A program made the translations under genes and the position numbers. A stretch of 10,464 bases of DNA from the NCBI GenBank assembly GCA_039714735.1, contig JBDLIT010000145.1:1-10464 (forward strand), given 5' to 3'. The DNA is from JASJBU01 sp039714735. Lineage in GTDB: Bacteria > Pseudomonadota > Gammaproteobacteria > Chromatiales > Chromatiaceae. Each line of letters opens with the position of its first letter. The stretch's first letter is position 1. Below, one piece after another: positions 4,476 to 10,464 of this stretch. Below the pieces are notes generated by a model. That model did not search any database, was not told the DNA's origin, and worked only from the letters and a program-made list of their open reading frames with translations.

Positions 4476-7346
4476 ATGGCGAAGAATAACTACGCAGATC
4501 GCTATGCCCGTTTTATGCTCAGGCACCGCTGGGCCGTTATCCTTATTTTAATTACCTCCACCCTGCTCGCCGCCTTTTATGTACATCAGATAAATCTGCG
4601 TAACGATCCTGATTCTCTGTTGCCGCTCAGCAACCGATATATCGCTACCAATCTCTACAATGATCGCACCTTTGGCATGGGAAACCTGATGGTGTGGGGC
4701 ATGAAAGTCAAGGAAGGTGACATCTATCAGTCTTGGTTCATCCGCATGGTGGATGAGATGTACGAGGATGTCAGTAACCTGGAATATGCCAATGCCGATA
4801 ACTTCATCGGACTGGCCTCGCCTAAGATGCGCAATATAGGGAGCAGTGCGGATGGCAGCCTGGATTTCAAACGCCTGATCCCGAGCAGTGGCCTGTCAGA
4901 CGATGCAGCGGAACGTAAAACCCAGTTGGAGTATCTGCGCAAGTCCCTGGAAAATCATCTGGTCATGCAGCCGCTGCTGACCTATTACGAGGATGAGCAT
5001 GGCAATAAGTGTGAGTTTCTTGATGCCAATGGAGCTGTCACTAACGAGTCTATCGCTCTGGTACACAATCACTGTACTGCCAAAGGCACCTTTATCATTG
5101 GTGATTTCAGCAATGAGCTGAAAAACGATAATCTGGCCTGGATCAAAAAGGCCAAGGCGCAGATGGCGGAGTATGAAGCTCGTTTTGGCGATCGGGTCGA
5201 GTTTCAGATCTCAGGTGAACCCTATTTCCTGGCCTCGATGATCCAGGAGTTGAGAGACAAGGCATGGTTGTTTGGTGTTTCCCTGTTGATCATCCTGTTG
5301 GTGCTCTGGTATGAGTTCCGGCACTGGACTTGTGCGCTCTGGCCACTTCTTGGAGTGGGCATAACCATCGTTCTGACTCTGGGGGCGATGGGTGTTAGCC
5401 AGTTCAAGCTGACCACTATGATGGCGTTGACACCGATGTTGTTATTGGCGGTCGGGATTGGTCATGCAATGCAGATCACCCGTCGTTTCATGCAGGAGCT
5501 GTATAAAAGCCACGATCCCGAGCAGGCAGCCTTCGAGTCGATTCGGCACACCATTGTTCCGGCCATCTTATCGATCGGTACGGATTTGCATGGTTTCTTT
5601 GCAATTTCATTCGTGGATATCTCGTTTTATAAAAACTATGCCTATTTTGGGATCTTTGGCATGACCACTTTGATATTTACCACCACCACCCTGATCCCAT
5701 TGATGATGCTGATCTTTCCACCCAGACTGAAGGCGCATGAACAAAACCGGCAGTGGGACAAACAAATGGCCACGGGATTGACCGCACTGCTTACCGGTCG
5801 CTTGAAGTGGGTTCCAATTGCATTGGTTGTCGCAGTAGTCTGGACTTCTGCCCACTATGCGGAATTGGGCCGGGGCATCGGGGCGTACCTGGCGGGAGAT
5901 GCGGGGCGTGACGACCCGGAAGTCGCCCGCATCCAGGATGAGAACGATTTCATGCCGGGGGCTGAAAAGGGGATTAACTACCCCCGGGCTGCGTACAAGG
6001 ATCACTATCTGCTGGGTGAAATTTTGTATGGGGACGGAGAGGTTAAGCCCATAGCCCAACTCAACGAATTGTCGAATATGATGCCAGGTGTTATCACCGC
6101 TAATATGCTCATACGTTCAAAGGCAGGCATCATGCCAGCTTGCGGTGCGGAAGCATGGAATGAAGATGGTGAAAGGGTAATTGGTCCGGATCGATGTCAC
6201 GAAGAGCAGGATGATCCTGCGCAGGGTATTTTCAATGATACCTCTGTGCTACGGGCGATATCCGAGTTCGAAGATTGGTTGAGAAAGCATCCAAACATCG
6301 GCTTCACAGCATCTTATGTGCAATTTATCAAGACCCTCAATATGATTTTGAATACTCCCGAGGGAGAAAACCCACTGGAGCATTTGAACCTCTATGCCAT
6401 ACCTGATGGTGACCATATAAAGACAAACTGGTACGCCTACCAAATTGCCGATGAGCCCGACTTCGTGCCGGATCCCAATGGATTGATTCAATATTACAAT
6501 GACATGTTGTCGAAGGCTTCGAGTGAAGGTGAACTTGATTCATTTATCAATAGCCAGAACTGGGATGAAGGTATAGTGATTGCATTCGTGAATACCATGG
6601 ATCCGGTGAAGTCCCATGAAACTATCGTGGATATCCAGGACTACCTGGCTGAGCATCAGGATGATCCCGGAATGCGCAAACTGAAGATCGGCATCGATGG
6701 CGGTGAGAAGATTCCGGTCAAAGAGGGTGACACTACGGAAATAGTCGTCACCGAGGATAGCATAGGGGGTAGAGCGGCCATCGGCGGTTTCCTAGGCGTA
6801 ACGGAAGCGACCCGGGATGTCGCCTTTGAAGAGTGGCTGCATGCTCCTCTTGCAACATCCTTCACCGTATTTGCTATGACTGCGATCATGTTTCGCTCCT
6901 GGTCTGTGGCGCTCATCCTGATCAGCCTCTGTTTTATCACTCTGATGTCCCAGTATGGGCTCGGAGGTTACATGACATCCATCAAGGAGTGGTCGGCTAA
7001 TCTCGCGTTTCATGTTCAGGTGGCGCTCAGTATTGCGATGGGACTGGGTGTGGATTACTCCGTCTATATGGTGGCTCGCCTGCGTGAGGAGATGCAGTCC
7101 AGCGGGCAGAACTGGAGTGAAGCACTCAGGTCCACATTGAGTACAACCGGCTCCGCAATCATCCTCGCAGTGGTGGTTCTGCTGAGCAGTTTCATTCCAT
7201 TAATGAATACTGAGCTCGCCAATCTATGGTCAGTCAGTCTCTACATTGCCGAAGCGCTGATATTGGATGTGCTGACTGCCCTGATGCTCCTGCCGTTGCT
7301 GATCTACTGGCTCAAGCCCAGGTTTGTATTCGGGCGCCAGGCATAA
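4476..7346 (+). CDS. MMPL/RND-superfamily exporter
   Basis: A 956-residue inner-membrane transporter with the duplicated RND/MMPL plan. TM1 is near residues 15-36 and a first periplasmic domain runs to about 258. A five-to-six-helix bundle covers about 260-412. One helix near 440-460 precedes a second periplasmic domain to about 780, and a final bundle fills 785-950. The second bundle carries the canonical GLGVDYSVYM motif with D860-Y861, the proton-relay pair of this superfamily. The matching helix of the first bundle reads GIGHAMQ with H330, and the next helix has an unusual GTDLHGF (D370, H372). Cysteines occur in both periplasmic domains. The pairing with a LolA-like gene suggests lipid or hydrophobic-metabolite export; cargo is unknown. 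The ribosome site before ATG 4476 is weak, so coupling to the upstream gene is likely. Confidence 0.93.
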   Translation: MAKNNYADRYARFMLRHRWAVILILITSTLLAAFYVHQINLRNDPDSLLPLSNRYIATNLYNDRTFGMGNLMVWGMKVKEGDIYQSWFIRMVDEMYEDVSNLEYANADNFIGLASPKMRNIGSSADGSLDFKRLIPSSGLSDDAAERKTQLEYLRKSLENHLVMQPLLTYYEDEHGNKCEFLDANGAVTNESIALVHNHCTAKGTFIIGDFSNELKNDNLAWIKKAKAQMAEYEARFGDRVEFQISGEPYFLASMIQELRDKAWLFGVSLLIILLVLWYEFRHWTCALWPLLGVGITIVLTLGAMGVSQFKLTTMMALTPMLLLAVGIGHAMQITRRFMQELYKSHDPEQAAFESIRHTIVPAILSIGTDLHGFFAISFVDISFYKNYAYFGIFGMTTLIFTTTTLIPLMMLIFPPRLKAHEQNRQWDKQMATGLTALLTGRLKWVPIALVVAVVWTSAHYAELGRGIGAYLAGDAGRDDPEVARIQDENDFMPGAEKGINYPRAAYKDHYLLGEILYGDGEVKPIAQLNELSNMMPGVITANMLIRSKAGIMPACGAEAWNEDGERVIGPDRCHEEQDDPAQGIFNDTSVLRAISEFEDWLRKHPNIGFTASYVQFIKTLNMILNTPEGENPLEHLNLYAIPDGDHIKTNWYAYQIADEPDFVPDPNGLIQYYNDMLSKASSEGELDSFINSQNWDEGIVIAFVNTMDPVKSHETIVDIQDYLAEHQDDPGMRKLKIGIDGGEKIPVKEGDTTEIVVTEDSIGGRAAIGGFLGVTEATRDVAFEEWLHAPLATSFTVFAMTAIMFRSWSVALILISLCFITLMSQYGLGGYMTSIKEWSANLAFHVQVALSIAMGLGVDYSVYMVARLREEMQSSGQNWSEALRSTLSTTGSAIILAVVVLLSSFIPLMNTELANLWSVSLYIAEALILDVLTALMLLPLLIYWLKPRFVFGRQA

Positions 7347-7374
7347 CCGTTGAGTCGTCCGCAACCATTCATCC

Positions 7375-7417
7375 CGATCTGACAGCTACCAAACTGAGGG
7401 CGGTAACTGTCAGATCG
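7375..7417. terminator. Hairpin between convergent genes
   Basis: CGATCTGACAG (7375-7385) pairs exactly with CTGTCAGATCG (7407-7417). TACC/GGTA extends the stem inside, after one mismatch. It lies 28 bp past the exporter stop and 27 bp past the converging DUF2202 gene stop, so it could serve both transcripts. Neither side has a T run, so it is not a classical intrinsic terminator; a 3'-end stabilising hairpin is equally possible. Confidence 0.5.
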
Positions 7418-7443
7418 AGTGTCCCTGTTCAGGAGATAGCTGA

Positions 7444-8136
7444 CTATCTGCCCAATATCGCGTCTACCTGATCCTGAGTCAGTACCTGTGCCTCATAAGC
7501 TCCCTTGCCGATTACCACCTCAATCTTTCTGACATAGGCTGCCAGATGGTTTTCAGAACCTTCGAGCAGGTTTTCGTAGAGTCGTTGGATATCACTATTC
7601 TGAGTGTAGACCTTACCGCATTCAGAAACATCCGTGATCGCATCGTAGGTTTCCACGATAACGCTTGGGCATTGGTTGATGTCACGCATATCCAACTCTT
7701 CGATGAAGGCCCCGACATACAGTGCATCAAACTCGCTCATGGCTCCACGCGCGATGAGTTCGTGATATTTTTCCGTGAAATACCAGCCATAGGCTTCACC
7801 GGTGAAGACGCCGACATTGTCGTTGGTGCTGGGATCCGTGATGCCGTATTGCAGCAGCTTGTCTCTTACGGAGTCGGTGTGCCTCTGTTCTGAATCATCG
7901 ATGTTGCCAAACACCGAGGAGTCAGGATACATATTACCCAGTATGATATAGACATCCCTTGCCAGCTTTTCCTCCTCACGCATAAACACAAGGTGCGTCT
8001 GTTCATTGAAATCCAATGATGTGGTGTTAGTCGAATCACTCAATCTATTATTCTGTCGTGCAAAAGTTGCTGTTGCACAGAGTGAGATCAGAAGGGTGAG
8101 CAGGGTAAATTGCAGGATAATTTTTCTATTTAACAT
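7444..8136 (-). CDS. Exported DUF2202 ferritin-like protein
   Basis: A 230-residue protein with a Sec signal peptide (about 1-26, cut after ATFA) and no lipobox. The mature part matches the DUF2202 ferritin-like pattern: FMREEEKLARDVY (E54-E56), EQRH (E83, H86), FIEELDMRDI (E146-E147) and EGSENHLAAY (E195, H197). Glutamate and ExxH-type residues spread over four helices are what a di-metal ferritin-like site needs. The function of DUF2202 proteins is not established; metal binding or oxidation in the periplasm is inference. Two cysteines, C156 and C173, could form a disulfide. ATG 8136-8134 follows a TGAGGT ribosome site. It is transcribed towards the exporter gene. It has its own 5' region and is probably monocistronic. 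Confidence 0.87.
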   Translation of the reverse strand: MLNRKIILQFTLLTLLISLCATATFARQNNRLSDSTNTTSLDFNEQTHLVFMREEEKLARDVYIILGNMYPDSSVFGNIDDSEQRHTDSVRDKLLQYGITDPSTNDNVGVFTGEAYGWYFTEKYHELIARGAMSEFDALYVGAFIEELDMRDINQCPSVIVETYDAITDVSECGKVYTQNSDIQRLYENLLEGSENHLAAYVRKIEVVIGKGAYEAQVLTQDQVDAILGR

Positions 8137-8458
8137 ATCGGTACCTCATGATTGTTAAAAGAGTGATCAGTGTCAGCTCTTCGGGATTACTATCCTTATG
8201 GCCAGGATGGTTTGCCAGCTAGCCGTTTATTTTTTTATAGAAGTTATCCGTTTCGTGGCTGGGGAAACTATCAGCACAAAAAAAATGGGGTAATGACAAA
8301 TGTCAAAAATTTGGAAATCTGGGTGGGTGAAACTCGGGTTTAAAGGTGATTGTTTGAAGCAGTTCACATTACTTCGAATTGTTCTGTAGTTCATCACGAA
8401 TGCACGGTTATCGTAACGTTTTGCTGGAATAGTTGCGATTGAGTTGCTCCAGTCAAGG
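8137..8458. other. Intergenic region between DUF2202 and cobO
   Basis: No gene is supported. It must carry the DUF2202 promoter on the minus strand; the best candidate, TGGCAA-17-GATAGT, is weak. A TGACA-AA-TGTCA dyad lies at 8294-8305 with A/T-rich flanks and could be an operator. No terminator with a clear stem and T run is seen after cobO. Confidence 0.4.
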
Positions 8459-8995
8459 TTAGAATTCAATCCCCTGTTCCGCCTTGATATCGGCATCGAA
8501 GGCATGTTTGAGCAGGCGCATCTCGGTCGCGGTATCTGCCAGCTGGATGACCTCAACAGGCGCCTGCCTGCCGGTAAGAATCAGGTGCATCCAGGGGGGC
8601 TTTTCCTGGCGGACGAAATCGGCGATCTCTTTTCCAGACAGCCAGCCGTATCCACAGCAGTAGTTGATCTCGTCCAGTACGATCAGGTCATAATTTTGGG
8701 AGCTGATCTTGGTTTTACAGAATTCCCAGATCTCTCTGCTGGTTTTCCGGTCCTGCTCGGGGTTCTGCGTATCCCAGGAGAATCCATCTCCGAGGGCATG
8801 CCATTCAATGTTATCGAAGCGCTTGGCGGCCTGTTCTTCACCCGTCTTCCAGCGACCCTTGATAAATTGGATGACACAGATCTTCATACCCCAGCCGGCG
8901 GCGCGGAAGACGACCCCAAAGGCGCTGGAGGATTTGCCTTTGCCATTACCCGTATTCACCAGCGTGATGCCCCTGCGTTTCTCTCTCGGTTTCAT
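8459..8995 (-). CDS. cobO: Cob(I)yrinic acid a,c-diamide adenosyltransferase
   Basis: A 178-residue member of the CobO/CobA/BtuR family, which transfers the adenosyl group of ATP to the cobalt of cob(I)alamin or its precursors to make coenzyme B12. The P-loop GNGKGKSS is at residues 16-23, followed by CVIQFIKGRWKTGEE, FSWDTQN, DLIVLDEINY, LILTGR, and the typical ending LLKHAFDADIKAEQGIEF. An in-frame TAA two codons before ATG 8995-8993 fixes the start. The protein therefore begins about 12 residues before the P-loop strand and lacks the roughly 25-residue N-terminal helix seen in BtuR. No clear ribosome site is present. It is divergent from an iron importer and shares a control region with a Fur box. 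No cobalamin riboswitch is seen upstream. Confidence 0.95.
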   Translation of the reverse strand: MKPREKRRGITLVNTGNGKGKSSSAFGVVFRAAGWGMKICVIQFIKGRWKTGEEQAAKRFDNIEWHALGDGFSWDTQNPEQDRKTSREIWEFCKTKISSQNYDLIVLDEINYCCGYGWLSGKEIADFVRQEKPPWMHLILTGRQAPVEVIQLADTATEMRLLKHAFDADIKAEQGIEF

Positions 8996-9077
8996 CTGTT
9001 ATCTATAGGTCTGTGATTTCTGATATATCATCTCACAAGGGAATGATTATCGATGAGTGGCGGTAAGCAATACCAGG

Positions 9078-9106
9078 TTGCATTATATAATACGAATCAT
9101 TATCAT
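9078..9106 (+). promoter_or_regulatory. Promoter of the iron-binding protein gene
   Basis: TTGCAT (9078-9083) and TATCAT (9101-9106) are separated by 17 bp on the plus strand, with the Fur box filling the spacer. The start of transcription would be about 55 bases before the gene. Occupied Fur would block polymerase directly. Confidence 0.5.
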
Positions 9107-9112
9107 TTGCAA
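9082..9112 (-). promoter_or_regulatory. Candidate cobO promoter overlapping the Fur box
   Basis: On the minus strand TTGCAA (9112-9107) faces TATATA (9089-9084) at 17 bp, or TATAAT (9087-9082) at 19 bp. This gives a cobO leader of about 80 bases. It overlaps the plus-strand promoter and the Fur box almost completely. Confidence 0.4.
9086..9104. promoter_or_regulatory. Fur box
   Basis: The 19 bases match the classical palindrome GATAATGATAATCATTATC at 15 positions, with the right half AATCATTATC perfect. Fur with ferrous iron binds such sites and represses. A weaker similar site, including AATGATTATC, lies at 9039-9057, closer to cobO. Confidence 0.75.
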
Positions 9113-9168
9113 TAAGACTGAATCATTCCTAATGTGGCAATGATGAATTGAATAGAGAAGATGACTGT

Positions 9169-10197
9169 ATGAGAAAGTATCTCCCGTGGTTTGGGGTTTT
9201 GTTGGTATCTCTGGCTCTTGCGTGTCCTGTGGTGCAGGCTGCCGATGAAGAGGTCAATCTATATTCGGCCCGCAAGGAGAAGTTGATCAAACCCTTACTC
9301 GACCAGTTTAGTGAAAAGACTGGGATTCAGGTCAATCTGGTGACCGGCAAGGCGGACGCCCTGCTGAAGCGTCTGCAGAGTGAGGGGCGGAATTCTCCCG
9401 CGGATTTATTGATCACCACAGATGCAGGTCGTCTGCACCGGGCGCTTGAAGCAGGGGTGACCCAAGCTGTGCAGTCTGAGCTGTTGTCGACTGTGGTGCC
9501 GGCGGCCTTCAGAGATCCGCAAGGTCATTGGTATGGTTTGTCACTGCGCGCGCGCCCGATCCTCTATGTGAAAGGCAGGGTGGAGCGGGACGCGCTTTCC
9601 ACCTACGAAGCACTGGCCGATCCGCAGTGGAAGGGACGGATTTGTATCCGGTCATCGAATAATATCTACAATCAGTCACTGGTGGCCTCAATGATTTCCG
9701 CGAATGGTGAACCGGCGACTGAAGCCTGGGCCAAAGGCCTGGTGAAAAACCTTGCCCGCCCGCCGAAAGGTGGCGATCGGGATCAGATCAAGGGCGCGGC
9801 GGCAGGCATCTGCGACCTCGCGGTTGCCAATACCTACTATCTGGCAGGCATGCTCAACTCCAAGGATGCCGGCCAGCGCGCGGCGGCAGAGAAGATGGCG
9901 GTCTTCTGGCCCAACCAGGACAGCCGGGGCGCACATGTGAATGTCAGTGGCGCTGCAGTGACGGCAGCCGCAAAAAACCGCGATAATGCGATCAGATTAC
10001 TGGAGTTTCTTGCCGGCAAAGATTCACAGCGCTGGTATGCCAAGGCCAACGGAGAATTTCCGGTGCGCTCGGATGTCGAGGCCGGAGAGCTTCTGCAAGC
10101 CTGGGGTGAGTTCAAGATGGATACCTTGAACCTGCGCAAGCTGGGTGAGCTCAATCCCGCTGCCCTACGCCTGATGGACCGGGCAGGCTGGAAGTAA
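9169..10197 (+). CDS. fbpA: Fe3+ ABC transporter periplasmic binding protein
   Basis: A 342-residue periplasmic ferric-iron binding protein of the FbpA/FutA/IdiA type, which captures Fe3+ and delivers it to the inner-membrane permease. The signal peptide is residues 1-24, cut after VVQA. The mature protein opens EVNLYSARKE, the family hallmark, with Y32 in the first iron-ligand position. The tyrosine pair Y223-Y224 in NTYYLAGM supplies the main ligands, as in FbpA. PNQDSRGAHVNVSGAAV and NAIRLLEFLAG are further family segments. I chose ATG 9169 because the signal peptide starts there; a TTG at 9148 would add seven acidic residues. A Fur box and promoter lie upstream and an intrinsic terminator downstream. 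The permease start follows 120 bp later. Confidence 0.93.
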   Translation: MRKYLPWFGVLLVSLALACPVVQAADEEVNLYSARKEKLIKPLLDQFSEKTGIQVNLVTGKADALLKRLQSEGRNSPADLLITTDAGRLHRALEAGVTQAVQSELLSTVVPAAFRDPQGHWYGLSLRARPILYVKGRVERDALSTYEALADPQWKGRICIRSSNNIYNQSLVASMISANGEPATEAWAKGLVKNLARPPKGGDRDQIKGAAAGICDLAVANTYYLAGMLNSKDAGQRAAAEKMAVFWPNQDSRGAHVNVSGAAVTAAAKNRDNAIRLLEFLAGKDSQRWYAKANGEFPVRSDVEAGELLQAWGEFKMDTLNLRKLGELNPAALRLMDRAGWK

Positions 10198-10232
10198 GCC
10201 CAAGTCATTTATCACAAACAACCGCAGCTAGT

Positions 10233-10267
10233 CCCACTCAGTCCGATCTGGGTGGGGTTTTCATTTT
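10233..10267 (+). terminator. Intrinsic terminator after the binding-protein gene
   Basis: CCCACTCAG (10233-10241) pairs with CTGGGTGGG (10248-10256) through nine pairs, one of them a G-T wobble, over a six-base loop. GTTTTCATTTT follows. It sits between the binding-protein and permease genes, so it probably attenuates read-through and yields more binding protein than permease. Confidence 0.8.
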
Positions 10268-10317
10268 GTGGCAGATAGGGTATTAATCCCGCCTTTTTAA
10301 CCTGAAGTAACAGTATC

Positions 10318-10464
10318 ATGCAGTCGGTCAGTGAGAGTTCGCCCAGCGTAAAAGCCCAGTCCGGATTGACGATCTGGAATCTGGGCGTGGTGGCGATTGC
10401 TCTGCTGCTGGCGCTACCGGTTTTTGTGGTCCTTGGTTATCTGTTCGAGCCCTCCGGTGAAGTC
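10318..10464 (+). CDS. fbpB: Iron ABC transporter permease, N-terminal part (cut by window edge)
   Basis: The first 49 codons from ATG 10318 are open to the end of the window. A polar N-terminus of about 18 residues is followed by a transmembrane helix (about 20-45: NLGVVAIALLLALPVFVVLG) and then LFEPSGE. This matches the start of FbpB/FutB-type iron permeases, which hold two membrane-spanning modules that pass Fe3+ to the cytoplasm with an ATPase partner. Its place directly after the iron-binding protein gene supports the call. The ribosome site (GAAG) is weak. Transcription must either read through the terminator or start in the intervening 50 bp. Confidence 0.75.
   Translation, partial: MQSVSESSPSVKAQSGLTIWNLGVVAIALLLALPVFVVLGYLFEPSGEV

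Noticed and set aside
5607..6059. Minus-strand 150-residue open frame inside the exporter gene
   Set aside because: It is antisense to a well-supported MMPL gene and has no recognisable domain.
7546..7893. Plus-strand 115-residue open frame opposite the DUF2202 gene
   Set aside because: Antisense shadow of a protein with signal peptide and ferritin-like motifs.
8444..9016. Plus-strand 190-residue open frame opposite cobO
   Set aside because: It is the complement of a clear CobO protein with P-loop and conserved ending; the shadow frame has no domain.
8996..9075. Cobalamin riboswitch upstream of cobO
   Set aside because: The available leader is only about 80 bases and no B12-box-like sequence or suitable fold is visible.

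Overview
The window looks like a chromosomal accessory stretch of a gammaproteobacterium. The evidence is the Fur-type iron control, the IS4-type transposase relic, the dispersed palindromes of a kind common in that class, and an exporter gene paired with a LolA-like gene. GC content is moderate. I cannot name the genus, and the class is an inference.

Left end (1-413): a pile-up of mobile-element debris. Positions 26-98 fold as domains V and VI of a group II intron and end at the intron 3' splice site. Three bases further on is the stop codon of a minus-strand IS4-family transposase relic. That relic is split by a block holding a perfect 29-bp tandem repeat and one inverted copy of its GGGGACAGACCACG core, a motif I associate with Y1 (REP-type) transposases. 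Next (414-2303) is a divergent pair: a short-chain dehydrogenase on the minus strand and a LysR-type regulator on the plus strand. The gap between them holds a good minus-strand promoter and a perfect TTCTCA/TGAGAA dyad.

Middle (2304-7346): first a noncoding stretch with several palindromes. It is followed by a MazF/PemK toxin that overlaps by GTGA with what appears to be only the C-terminal end of its antitoxin. After a further noncoding leader with a 13-bp inverted repeat comes an apparent two-gene unit: an exported LolA-like protein and a 956-residue MMPL/RND exporter. Together they probably move a lipid or other hydrophobic cargo from the inner membrane towards the outer membrane.

Right end (7347-10464): a minus-strand exported DUF2202 ferritin-like protein converges on the exporter gene, with a hairpin between them. 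Then comes a minus-strand cob(I)alamin adenosyltransferase (cobO), divergent from a ferric-iron ABC importer: the periplasmic binding protein, a terminator, and the start of the permease cut by the window edge. A near-consensus Fur box lies between cobO and the importer. It overlaps promoter-like hexamers on both strands, so iron may control B12 adenosylation and iron import together.

I found no convincing undescribed multi-gene system. The most interesting points are the nested mobile-element junction, the toxin without a readable full antitoxin, the shared Fur-type control region, and the asymmetric proton-relay residues in the exporter.
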